Source: Hydractinia symbiolongicarpus (taxonomy: Eukaryota > Cnidaria > Hydrozoa > Anthoathecata > Hydractiniidae). Taken from it: a DNA stretch of 64,000 bases. Location: the NCBI RefSeq assembly GCF_029227915.1, contig NC_079878.1, positions 14,570,001 to 14,634,000 on the forward strand, written 5' to 3'. The position numbers and the translations under genes were made by a program. Of this stretch, positions 22,621 to 33,504 are shown one piece after another. How positions within the stretch are numbered: position 1 is the stretch's first letter; the number at the start of each line of letters is the position of its first letter. The notes beneath the pieces were generated by a model. The model was not told where the DNA came from. It saw only the letters and a program-made list of their open reading frames with translations, and made no database searches.

Positions 22621-23260
22621 TCAAAAATTCTGAGTATCTTCAGTTACATCCACATTTTGGTAAGAGAAGTTGTCAAAATACGATTTTAAACAATCCTCTA
22701 AAAAGTGCACATATACAGGACCTTCACGCGCTTGCAAGTTACCCTGCTTGTCAGTGAATTTAACAACACCCGTCGATTTAACAATCAAATAATCGTTTGC
22801 TGTGATTTTCGATGAACAACTTGGAGCAACACATCTATTGAGAAAATTAATATTATAACTTTGAGTATTGGTACGACCTTTTATATTTCTGATATTTTAC
22901 AACTTCGACTCCAGAACATACGATTTCATCAAAATATTCAACATTTTCAAAAACCGAAGTATAACTTTTTGAATTAGCGATGAAATTTAACTGGCATATT
23001 ACATTCTGAAGCAAACTCGACCCCAACGCTTCTTAGGTTTAAGTTTCCGTTCCAAAGAAAAAACCTAAGAAGCGCTGGGGGACGAGTTTGCTTTTGCAGA
23101 TAAAAAATATACCGGGACTCCATTTTATACATAGACTTTAAACTAGCATCAAACACTTCCCTTCTGTTTTCATTTTAGGATCGATCCTGCTAAGATTCAT
23201 CGGTTTGGCTTTATGACATTCGTAGTCTCCACCTTTCTTTTTTTTCAAAACGAGTTGTGT
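22621..23260 (-). pseudogene. Remnant of an unrecognised gene, copy 1
   Basis: Two exon-like pieces. The upstream piece (about 23160-23260) contains GGDYECHKA and RIDPKMKTEGKCLML. The terminal piece, 22621-22834, follows an acceptor and encodes CVAPSCSSKITANDYLIVKS, then TGVVKFTDK and VYVHFLEDCLKSY, with a stop at 22621. Both pieces have clear counterparts at 28821-29560 (RKTSGKCMML; CVSLSCTMRITPKDF; VYVHFLEECLKSY). The order and spacing of cysteines suggest a small metal-binding or nucleic-acid-binding protein, but I do not recognise the family. Stops lie between the pieces and the 5' end is missing. Confidence 0.45.
23010..23092. repeat. Hairpin: 31-bp inverted repeat, 20-bp loop
   Basis: Left arm 23010-23040 (AGCAAACTCGACCCCAACGC and onward) pairs with right arm 23061-23092, with a few mismatches around the CCCAACGC/GCGCTGGGGG part. 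It lies inside the 2.1-kb inverted-repeat element. Confidence 0.85.
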
Positions 23261-23889
23261 GTGACAGGTGCTTGGAATGAAGCGTCGATTCTGTTTTCCA
23301 CTATTGATGCGTCAGTTGATTTACTTTTCTAGTGAATTGACCTGGTTCTGGGAAAGGTTTATTGTTTATTGTGAATGCTGCGATAAGATTTCTTATTAGA
23401 AACGAAATAAATAGATAGACCGCCGATTAATTCCAGCCTAAAAAGGGGGCTAGCCAAAGCGCCCCTCTACCCGTGAAGTGGTTATAAACAACCTGGTACA
23501 TATCATTCATCGGTGCTTGTGAAATTAAATATGGTAACCCAAACAACAACAAAACGAACTTAAAAAAAGATGGAAGAAAATGCAGCTGAAACCCTTGATT
23601 ACTCTTACCTTTTCTTCGTCTATTAAGTTGGATAACATATCGAATTCTCTATTCACTTTGACCATTTAACGAGATTGAAAATTTCGAAAACAGAACACAG
23701 ACACAGAAAACAGACACACGCGATTGAGGACAGTCCACGTGTAGCGAGCAGCGTGGTTGCGCATGGTATTCAAATTTTGGCTGGTTTAGGGTGATTATGG
23801 CTGATTATGGCTGATTTTGGGTGGTTATGGCTGATTATGGCTGATTTTGGGTGATTATGGGTGATTTTGGGTAGTTCCATAGTTCCATA

Positions 23890-24072
23890 GTAATACCGGT
23901 TTAAGGATTTGTTTCGTTTCACCAACATAAACAGCATCACAATCCTTACACAGGATTTCTTAGACACTATTTGATTCTCCATACATATTTCGTCTTTCGG
24001 ATGCAACAGTATACTACGTAGCATGCTTTTATATTGAAACAATGGCTTTATTTTATGATCTTTAACACCCAA
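23890..24072 (-). mobile_element. Penelope-like element fragment (GIY-YIG end)
   Basis: In two frames separated by a small shift, the minus strand encodes FQYKSMLRSILLHPKDE and then CKDCDAVYVGETK. This combination is typical of the GIY-YIG endonuclease region near the C-terminus of Penelope-like retroelements. It is cut by the right end of the 2.1-kb inverted-repeat element. Short and dead. Confidence 0.55.
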
Positions 24073-24590
24073 AAAAGTATGTCACTTATCTCTGCTATAT
24101 ACGGCATACATACTATAGCTACTGGTTCATTCTCTGCATCCTCCCCATCACTGTTCTTATCAGTTCTGTTCCTTATTTTCCTTTTAACCTTTTTTAATGG
24201 TTTGTCTCAAGTACCCAAGTAAGGCGTTGCTTATAAGAGACTCTTTCTTTTATTCACTTTCTTCACTGACTTAACTGCTCTGTCCAGTAATGAGGACACT
24301 ACACTTTTTGAATTATATTTGGTGATTAGATGTGTGGTTGAGATATTGATCAGTATGAGTTGGTTTGCGATATACTGATACTGATAAGTTACCGCTGAGT
24401 GTTAAAGTAATAAAGCATACCGTTCTTCTCATGTTGTGCAAATTATTGTTTTGTTCATGAAATGCGTCTAGATGCGCTCTTTTAATTATTATCAGCTCAT
24501 ATTACTTACTGGATAACTTACCGGATCCAACAGTATGGTCTTTAGTAGGCCAACATGGCTGGTTGTTGGGGCAGTCTTCCTTGACTCGTG
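24073..24590. other. Uncharacterised stretch
   Basis: Between the Penelope-like fragment and the 3' end of the CR1-like LINE. No coding or structured signal seen. Confidence 0.4.
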
Positions 24591-24599
24591 TAGAGCCCC

Positions 24600-26400
24600 C
24601 TAAGTCTCAAGCTGAATAAACGTACTTTTCAGAAAGGTTTCTTAAAGTGGCAGACACTGCTTTCTCTGGTAGAATGTTCTATTCACTAATAATATAAGGA
24701 ACAAATGAAAACTTTCTTTTATCCAGCCTATACTATGTGGCTTCCATATCTTTTTTGAGTGTTCTCTTGTCAGTGAATTCTCACTCAGTTAAAAAAAGTC
24801 TTGGGTTCAAATTTTCATAATCATTTATTATTTTAAACACTTCTATGAGGTGAGCTCTTTATTTCCTTATTTCCCGAGACATCAAATTACATTGTTCAAG
24901 TCTTTCGTTGTATGGTAGATGACTAATAGTGATCATCTTAGTAAATCTTTTCTGGACCTTTTTTATGTTGTCAATGTCCTTTTGCAGGAATGGTCTCCAT
25001 GATTGTATGCTGTATTCAACATGAGGTCTCACTAGGCATTTGTATAATATACACAAGTTGATTTTGGTTTTGTATTTAAACGTTCGTTTGATGACACCCA
25101 AGGTTCTGTTTGCTTTTGACACAGCTTCTGCACATTGCTTACTAAAACTTTAGTTGCATCAACATACACACCAATATTTTTTTGTACTTCCACAGCTTTA
25201 ATTAGGTGGTTATTAATATAGTACTCATGGTGTTGTTCCAACCAATGTGTAGACAAAATTGAATTGAATTAAAATTGAAAAGCATACACCAGTCTTTTGA
25301 CCAATTAAACATAGTATCAAGATCATTTTGGAGTTGATCTGTGTTACTTCTGTTTTTAAATTTTGAAAACAACTTTGTGTCATCCCCTATTGACAAGAAT
25401 AAAAAGGTCCCAAAACAGATGCCTGTGGTACACCAATAAGCACTGGTAACCAAGCTGATTCTGTCCCAGAAAAACTACTCTCTGCTCATTCCAAGATAAC
25501 CAGGAGTTAATCCTATCTGTAACATTTCCTCTAATTCCATGTGCTATGAGTTTTTTAGACAGTATCCTAATCCAGTTTGGAGCATTTCCTCTAATTCCAT
25601 GTGCATTAAGTTTTTAAGCTGTCTCTTAAAGGGGACTTTATCAAAGGCTTTACTGAAGTTTAAGTATACAACAGGGTAGCCTTAATCTTGATATTCAGTG
25701 ATTTTGTTGAATGTCAGGAGATTTGTTATGCTGGATCTATTTTTCCGAAAACCATGCTTGTTGTTTTCTAAGTGTGCAACTAAGTTGTCACATACAATTG
25801 ACTGAAGTACTTTACAGATTTTAGAAGTCAGGCTAATTGGTCTATAATTGCTAACTAGCCATTTTGATCCTTTTTAAAAAACTGGGGTAATGTTTCCTCT
25901 CAACCAATTTTGTTTTGGTGCTTTCCTTGAATAATATTGACAATGTTTCACATAGTTCCAATAAGATTTTAGTTCAGTTGGATATATGTTGTCAGGGTCT
26001 GGTGATTTGTTTGGTAATAATGCATTCAGTTTGTTGTAATTTCAATAGACTTGGTTTCATATCTTCAAAATACATTTGGTGAGGCTCAGGAAGCTCTGTC
26101 AACAATTCATGTGTAAAAACTGAGGCAAAGTATTCGTTAAAATAATAGCAGTTTTTAAAATGTTTTAATAATGTTACTGTCTAAGTCCTGCACTGTCCCT
26201 ACTGTATCCTTGGTCTTCATTTTGCTTCTTGCATATTTGTAGAATGCTTGGGGTCCTTTTTAATGTTTATTGCTAATTTTTGTTCAAATTATCTTTTGGC
26301 ATGTTTTATTTTCTCGTGTTCATTGCTCTTTTATATTTAACATAGTCTTCCTGTGATCTGTACTGTCTTTGCGATATTGATTATCTTGCCTTAGCTATCT
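24600..26400 (-). mobile_element. CR1-like LINE fragment, heavily mutated
   Basis: Read on the minus strand, pieces of a CR1/Jockey-type reverse transcriptase appear in order: NEYFASVFTHE (about 26130), NYRPISLTSKI (about 25840), HGFRKNRSS (about 25750), LNFSKAFDKVPF (about 25650), GVPQASVLGPFLFL (about 25400), GDDTKLFSKF, then ANRTLGVIKRTF, YKCLVRPHVEY and FLQKDIDNIKKVQ (24859-25122). A weaker C-terminal tail runs down to about 24600. Frameshifts and stops are frequent. Between GPFLFL and GDDTK the usual spacer is deleted. A small internal duplication (ATTTCCTCTAATTCCATGTG at about 25526 and 25582) is also present. Confidence 0.75.
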
Positions 26401-27414
26401 GAAAATTTGCAGTTTTACAGTTATGACAAGGTGAATATTTTGTGTATTATTTATTGTGGATAAAGCCTGGCAAGTGGCCAACACAATTGAAGAAAAAAAT
26501 ATGCAAATGCAAAGAGAAATGATGACAACAAAACTATTGAATGCGAGAGCTCACAAAAAACAGGAAAGACTAAAAAGAAGAGGAAGTATACTTGGTGTCA
26601 TGATTCCATCAGGAATTTTATTAAATTTTGGAGCTCTGACCATACGTTGTACAAAACGAAGATAGTATACTACAAGACAAGGACTGTAGATTAAACGTTT
26701 TGAAGTGTATTAAAGAAAATCCTAAAAATAAAGTGTTACTGGAGTGAGCATTGACCACTGCGATTAATTCACACAGTCTGAGAGTTTATTATAGTTCTCA
26801 AAGGAATTTAAGGAACAATCACCAAAGAACAGTGGTGCAGGCTATTATGATGTTGCAAAGATATGGCCTTATTACAACATGCTTTTTTGTTTAACATCAA
26901 CGCAGACCAAAACTAATCTTCCTTCTCAGGAAGGAGCAACTGATTCTGCTTATTGCACTAGCGCTTTCTGTGCAAGAGTTATAAACACTGTGGTTATAAC
27001 TCTTGCACTTATAACTTTCATAATACTTATAACTCTTGCACTTTGTGCGGAAGAACAGGATTTGATTCACCTTGGAGACGATTCAATATGGGCAATTGAA
27101 TGTTGCCATAGCCATGGGTAAACCCAATCCATGTGATGGAAATTGGAGAGATGGTGCACTGGTGTGGGTGGTTGGATGTTGCAGAAGGGGGAGTTGTCTG
27201 AGTTGGGACTATGTAGCTAAAAATAAGCATGAAATACTCCCCATCGAACCCATGGCCCTTCAAATTTTTGCCTCTCTGGGCACCGAAACGAGAGTAGTCA
27301 TCTTGGTAACTATTTTTACTTTTTTTTTAGCTGTTATAAATCACAATCTGATACACACCTTTTTGTAAACTTTATGCGCGAGGTATTATTTCGGTTTGTC
27401 TGTTCAGTATTCAT
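26401..27414. other. Uncharacterised stretch
   Basis: Contains a 69-codon plus-strand frame (26456-26665) rich in Lys, Arg and Gln that could be a repeat remnant, and short TATAACTCTTGCACTT repeats near 26975-27050. No family recognised. Confidence 0.3.
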
Positions 27415-27504
27415 ATTACTGTGGAAAGTTTATCATTTCTTGAACATAATAGTGACGCCTACTAAACTATCATGTTCAATAAATGATAAACTTTCCACAG
27501 TAAT
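27415..27504. repeat. Hairpin: 33-bp nearly perfect inverted repeat
   Basis: Arms 27415-27447 and 27472-27504 (ATTACTGTGGAAAGTTTATC and onward) pair with one or two mismatches around a 24-bp loop. No coding content; it could be a tiny MITE or fold-back element. Confidence 0.85.
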
Positions 27505-27778
27505 TTATTCGCGAGGTTGTTTACGTATATCATACGTCTTGTTTGATTTTGAAAGCGAAACTGGTATTTAACTTTTCATTCTTTCTATGTAGATTGAGTT
27601 TTGTATGGAGAATTTAATAACTGAAAATGATCAGAGAGAACACAAAAATCAGTTCCAGGCATAGGAATAGGTAGCTAGCTAACTATTGTGTTGATGAGTT
27701 CCCCTGGGGTGGATATTTTATGTGTTCCTACTAGCACTGCAGTTGATGTAAAGTTTTTTTCGTCTTTTATATGGCGTA

Positions 27779-27840
27779 CACACAATCATACCCAGAACCA
27801 CCCAGAATCAGCCAGAATCACCCAGCCGATTTTAAATGTC
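27779..27840. repeat. CCAGAATCACCCAG subterminal-type repeat
   Basis: Short tandem units such as CCCAGAATCAGCCAGAATCA, followed by CATGCGCAA, resemble the inner edge of the right end of the 2.1-kb element (inverted CATGCGCAA near 23760). This suggests the end of a second copy of that family, 1 kb from the paralogous gene remnant at 28821-29770. Confidence 0.45.
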
Positions 27841-28820
27841 ATGCGCAAACTGCGCCGCTGGACTCGCTTTTTCGATGTCTATGCGGCAAAACTTAATACA
27901 GTGAGAATGACATACACCCCAAAGAAGATTTCGAATTAAATACAGAGAAATTTAACCCTTTTTAAATTTTTTAGTCAACCACGTATGTTGCACTGGACAT
28001 TGTGTTTTCGATATTCATTTACTACAGAGAAATAGTAAAGACTTTTCTTTAGTCAAAAACATCAAGTGTGAAAATCATATCATATGCTCTTTTTAGGGTG
28101 GTACTTAGTAGGGTAGTAGTTTTCAGACCTGTATATAGTCAGTATAAAAATTGCGCGTAAGCGTTGTTCCGCCTCTCTAGTAAATCCAGCAGTAGCATAG
28201 CAATTTCAATGCTTTGATGAAAAAATAATCTCTAATATTCCCTCCTATAGTAAAACCGCCTTTATTTATGTGGATGAAATGCTAATATACCGCAGCAGTG
28301 ATTTGGCCAGTCTAATTCATAGTCTCCTCTGCCCTGCTCCTCTGTCATAATGTTCGGTGGAATTAGGGCTTAACGCGTGTAACAAAATCATGCACTAATT
28401 TATTTATTTGGTACAGTCAGGGGCGCGATTTCATAAACCGCCTTGCCCCTAAATCTTTGGGCAAATAACAATGCTGGATTTTTAACGGTTTTTGTAAAAT
28501 AGGATAAAACGTAGCTATAATTGCGTAGGGTAAAGAAAGAAATAGGATTTTTGTTTAGATGTTTTTATTTACATGTAAAACAATATACATTGTTAAAAAG
28601 CGATCGTTCACAACCACAAAATTGGCAAAACACACGCACAAAAAACCTCACGCGCTGGATTGACCTTAATGGTAATAGGAACATTAATAGTACTTAGTTA
28701 GCTACTGTAATATAGTGAAAAACATATTTGCAATGTAATGGGTATTCCTAGCGAAAGCAAAACGTTACATTGTGCAGTAGTGAGATTGTTTTTCGTATCG
28801 TTAGATATGGTCACGTTTTC

Positions 28821-29770
28821 CTACTTAAAATTCTCAAGGTAGCTCTTCAAACATTCTTCGAGAAAATGGACATACACAGGACCTTCTCTTTTCTGAACTT
28901 TCTTATTTTTGTCGGTGAATGTAACGACGCCAGTAGACTTGATGATGAGAAAGTCTTTCGGCGTAATTCTCATGGTACAACTTAGTGAGACACATCTAAA
29001 ACATAATAAAACAATTTGTTTCAAGAAAATACCATATGCCAGCCATGTTGAAATGTAAACTTTATATATTTGCAGAGTTGCTTCGACTGCTCCAATAACT
29101 TTATGACTCTATGACTCTAAAATTTACAAGACGTTCTCCTATTTATATATTAAAGATAAGATATTCTAGAATGTTCTAGTATATTCCAGATGTTCTATAT
29201 TTAGCACATTGTTCATTATTCACTAGGTAAGTATATATTGTTCTCTATTTACTATTAGTAGTTTCTAGTATAGTTATCTTATTTCTGGAATATTCTTTAA
29301 TGTCCCTTATATTTCTAGATAGTACACAAGGTTCTAGAATGTTCTTACAGCAAGAGTGCCTATTTTCAACAAGCCATTCTAACGTATAGAGCGTAAACCT
29401 TTAGACAAAGAGTTAACACTTTCAATACGTTAAGGAATTACACGAACTAAAAATACCTTGTAACCATCGTAGCATCATACATTTCCCAGAGGTCTTTCGT
29501 TTAGGGTCAATTACAGTTAAATCAACAGGCATCACCTTCTGGCAATGATAATCGCCATTTTTTTTTAACAACTAGTGGTGTGACCGGGGTTTGAGTTGTA
29601 TCAATCCTTTCCTCGACTATTACTGCATCTGTGAAGTGGCGTTTGCGATTAATGTGGTTTGACTTCCTCCCGACGTTTTTAGATGTTATATACAGGTCAC
29701 TGAACGATGGCGGAAATTGTCGAAGACTGTTTACATGCTCCATTCTATGTGCTCGTCCCAACGGTGCCAA
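28821..29770 (-). CDS. Unrecognised gene, copy 2 (possibly decayed)
   Basis: A 5' frame starts at ATG 29770 (MAPLGRAHRMEH) and runs through a KRHFTDAVIV stretch to an A-tract near 29570. There the similarity moves to another frame (GDYHCQKVMPVDLTVIDPKR, then GKCMMLRWLQ). A terminal piece, 28821-28995, follows a good acceptor and encodes CVSLSCTMRITPKDF, STGVVTFTDK and VYVHFLEECLKSY, ending in TAG. It matches the remnant at 22621-23260 piece by piece, which argues for a real protein once encoded by both. The shift at the A-tract and an inconsistent splice phase (donor near 29449) suggest decay. I do not know the family; a cysteine-containing protein carried by a transposon is the simplest reading. 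Confidence 0.45.
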
Positions 29771-30139
29771 GTGATTGGATCAACTTGTAATATTGCAATT
29801 ATTTATAATATAATTTTATTCGACGTGAACGTATACTATGTCAGCATCTATAAAAAGTAATTTTTAAGAACGAGTATGTTACTACCAATAATAAAATTAC
29901 ACTTTTTTTATAAGAACAATTTTATAAAACAATGAGGGTATTTTCTTTCCAAAGAACTTACTTGAATCATTTGACACACTTGACTCTGGTGAAGGAATAT
30001 TAACAAAGATTAAGGAACATAAAGGAAAATGACATAAAACCTGTACATTGGAAATGTCAAACTCAAAGTAAGAATAATCAATATTATATAACTCAGGTAG
30101 AGCGATGTTATGTAAATCGTAAATCCTTACCCGCTGAAA

Positions 30140-31931
30140 CACAGTTAAAATCCTGAATTTGCTTTTTCTGTGAAGAGATGGGGTACTTCCAAGAAGATGG
30201 CTTACAACAACCCCAAGGTTTGCTCCCTTTGCATTGCGTGACAACTGTAAACAGGGACACCATGATTAGAAAGTGTGCCACGGAAATGAAGAACGAAAAA
30301 GTAATCATCAAATTATCAGAGGGAGATATAATATCGAGAGATTCGTGTTATCATCATAAATGCATGACAACATTTATTAATGCGTAGAGAAAGTTCATAA
30401 ATTCCAAATGCAAAAAAAACAAAGACAAACAAAAAGAATTAGAGGAGATAGCATTATTAGAATCGTTACAGTATATCAAAGAAATACTTCAAACAAGCCT
30501 ACTTGTTGCGTCGTACGTGAAACTTTCCGAAGTTAGGCGTTGTTATTGTGATGTGCTAGAAAGTCTGAATGCGGAATTTGTAAGTGTCAACGCCACCCGT
30601 TTGAAAGAAAAACTACTTAAGAAGAACGAAAATCTTCAAGCTGTTCCGCTTAACAAAGAGATTTTCATATCGTTTGAAGATGACCTTGCTGCTGCTTTGA
30701 AATACGCAGAGGAAAACGATGCACGATCAAACCAGCGCAATATGCTTCAAACTTCTCGCATAGTGAGAAAAGAAATTCTTCAATTAAAACAAGAATTTAC
30801 CGGAAAACTACACAATGCAGTAATTGGAGAATCGATGTCAGAGTCACTTATTTACCTCGTAAATTTGATAATTGGGTTTACTTCCAGCCCCGAAAGCATA
30901 AATCCGAAAGCAACAAGCGCTGCTATTGCTCAGTTAATTCAATTTAACTGCGTCGAAAAAATCTTAGCGGGGACAACACGGAGGAGACACAATGCCAATA
31001 AAGAGACACCATTATCAATTTACATAGCGTTCCTAATACACTCCAAAGCTCGTTCTCGTACACTAATTTACAAACTCAACGCATTAGGACTTCGCATCTC
31101 ATACGACAGGATGATGTCCCTTTCGACTTCCATGGCAAGTGTGGCTTGTGAGCAATTTGACTCTTCTCCCCAAAAATGTTTTTACTACGTTTGCAGTTGA
31201 TAACATTGACCACAATCCAAGTTCCAGAGACGCAAAGGATTCATGGCACGGGACAGCAATATCAGTCACGCAACATTTAAAAGAAGCAAATGATGGTAAA
31301 AAAAGAATCCCTGCAACATTTACAATGAACGATAGCAAATCCAGAACTAACGAGTCCACCTTGAAAAGTAACTCGTAAATCCTTCAGTGGCTGCGATACC
31401 ACATCTTCTATGTATGCGAAAGGAAAAAAAGCTTTTTTTTTACACATGGAATGCATTGGATGAAGAAGTTACACCAGTCTTCACAAGACTGTCACTGATA
31501 GACTTTCTATATGACATCACCGACCTTGAAATGGAGGCAATAGAAAAATACGTTGTTTACCTGTATTCCAAGACGTGCAACGGTTCAAGCGTCAACGAAG
31601 CAAGGGAAATTCTGTTTAGTCGAGACAGTCGGCCAATCGAAAACATTCCGCCGACACAACAAGCACTGGTTCGACATATTTTACGATCTGCTCTTCAATC
31701 GAGTAAATGGCAACAGTGTTTGCTTCCAATACATGATGCTCATGATCCATGTTAGTGGGGGGGTGGCGATGTACGAACAAAAGTATCGTTCCAAAATGGA
31801 CATCACTATCAGAGGCATCGACGGTGTGTCGTGAGTTAATCAAATGTGGCTGCAAACAAGGCTGTACAGACAGATGGAAATGTTACAAGGCGAATCTGGC
31901 ATCTACAGAACTCTGTCAGTGCTCAGCATAG
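30140..31931 (+). pseudogene. Decayed multi-copy cysteine-rich gene, likely transposon-associated
   Basis: Pieces in order on the plus strand are: CFFCEE...C..YH..C zinc-site-like region (30160-30380); a TAG at 30385; a helical region and 30517-31200 (227 aa); a shift near 31200 to VDNIDHNPSSRDAKDSWHGT (31190-31378); another shift at the T-tract near 31430 to 31387-31755, with VVYLYSKTCNGSSVNEAR and IPPTQQAL; and finally, after a TAG at 31753, a C-terminal CxC-type cluster (KCGCKQGCTDRWKCYKAN; LCQCSA, about 31835-31928). From memory, proteins with this layout are multi-copy hypothetical proteins in cnidarian and other invertebrate genomes. At least two stops and two shifts make this copy dead. 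Confidence 0.55.
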
Positions 31932-32769
31932 TGTACAAACAACTGATATTATTCATATTTTTGTCTTTAGATATCTTTGCTATAGTTGCTTTATTTGTAA
32001 AACATTTTTTTGAAGATAACTGTTGCTTAACTACATGTAAACTCAAAGGTACACGTAAAAATTAGACAAAAACATTTAAGGGGGTAAAATTTTCCAATAT
32101 CAAAATATAATACAACCTAATTAGCAAAAGTTTTTTCTTTTTAAATGTTTTTATAGCAGTCTATTAAAAGTATCAACGATTTAAAAGATTTTAAAATGTT
32201 TTTAATGTGTTTGTGTTTGAATAATTAGAATAAATTTTAGTATATTTCAAAAAATTACCCCCTGACATTGTATAACATTTCGGTCAATCTGAAGATGACT
32301 TTATTTTGAGCACATGATTTAATAATGAAAAATGCTTAAAATTTTATTCTCTTTCGAATGAGATTAAAATTGACATGATTTGACAAAAAAATGGATTATT
32401 TTGGGGCCAAATGACGTCACTATGACGTCATCATGGAGTCAGAATTTTGGGCATCACTTCTAAATTGATTCTGTTAGGGTTTTTACCAAAGAAGGTTCAT
32501 GCAAAGTTTGACACTTTATTCACAAAATGAACAATTTGATACCTTAACTACTCTACTAGAACCATCTTTTGGTTCCCCTTAAGTTAATTTCTTCGAATAA
32601 CTCGAACTTTTTAGTGTCTAAGTAGTAAATAATTGTTTAAAAAATGAATACTGCTATGTAATGTAGCCAGAAATTTCGAAAAATCTAATGGTTCTTTTTA
32701 CAAAGGAGCCAAAATTTCTTTCAGTGACATTTACAAATTGTTTTTTGTCTGAAGAAAAAGTCGCCTTAA
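31932..32769. other. Uncharacterised stretch with two CRE-like sites
   Basis: No gene seen. Two TGACGTCA octamers lie about 12 bp apart near 32413-32431; TGACGTC also occurs in the repeats near 34846 and 35510, so this may be repeat-borne rather than regulatory. Confidence 0.3.
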
Positions 32770-33504
32770 AGCCGCATTCACATGTACGTATAATTTTACG
32801 TAAGGGCTTACGAAAAATTTTACGTAAGAAATCTCTCCTTACGTGAGGTTTTGTTCACATGTTATGTAGACTTTTGTTCACATATACGTAAATCTCTTAC
32901 GTAACTCACATAAATTTTGTTTTGGTTCATTCAGCATGGCAGCGATGAACAAATATCACTTTTATCAATTGCTCTTGTTTTAAGACGGAGACGTCGCCGT
33001 CGTCAAAAGAAAGCAAATGAAACACGTAGCAACAGAATGACCTACCATCTTTTAAATCAATTTCATTCGCAGCCTCTTTCCTGACATTCTTGTTAATGTT
33101 ATTTCTGTAAAAATCCGCATGGCTCTTGTTAAAAAGAACAGCGTATTTATAAACGACAGTCGAGAACTCTTCCTCCTTATACCAAAACATTTTAAATATA
33201 CTTTGCTTTTGTTTTGACTGAAGATTTTAAATTGTAGACGTTCGAATATAGAATCGAATGTTATTGCGCAATTTTTCTTCTTTTTTTTTTTTTTTTAGCT
33301 TACGTACAGTTTCTTACGAACAAAAATTTTTGTTTGTAAGAAAATCTACGTAAGCACTTACGAAACTCCGTAAGTGTTCACGTACTTTCCGATAAACATG
33401 TCACATGTAGGTAAATATTTTACGTAAGGTAAGCGAATGAATGAACACCGGCCAGTTATGTAAAAAGCCCTTATGTAAAAATTTACGTACATGTGAATGC
33501 GGCT
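32770..33504. mobile_element. Harbinger-type deletion derivative (735 bp)
   Basis: Terminal inverted repeats of about 44 bp begin AGCCGCATTCACATGTACGT on both sides, with a few mismatches, and TAA flanks both ends as a 3-bp target duplication, as in PIF/Harbinger elements. Inside, two N-terminal coding ends converge. On the minus strand, ATG at 33190 starts a MADF/SANT-like stretch (FNKSHADFYRN, KEAANEI) that ends at a good splice donor (about 33041). On the plus strand, near 32936, DEQISLLSIALVL is followed by seven arginines, as in Harbinger transposase N-termini; its ATG is one base shift out of frame. The catalytic domain is gone. Confidence 0.75.

Larger units (their letters stand above)
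21802..23899. mobile_element. 2.1-kb element with terminal inverted repeats
   Basis: The left end reads CCGGCATTACTAAACTATGG followed by AACTACCC; the right end, reversed, reads CCGGTATTACTATGGAAC followed by a second copy of TATGGAACTACCC. Next to each end are minisatellite-like CAGCCATAATCACCC units, inverted relative to each other (21823-21895 and 23770-23880). Inside are a 31-bp hairpin and minus-strand exon remnants related to those at 28821-29770. No transposase is recognised, and a clear target duplication is not seen. The left flank is Gypsy polymerase, the right flank a Penelope-like fragment. Confidence 0.65.

Noticed and set aside
32413-32433. Paired TGACGTCA (CRE) sites as a regulatory element
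   Set aside because: No gene start is near and similar words occur in local repeats.
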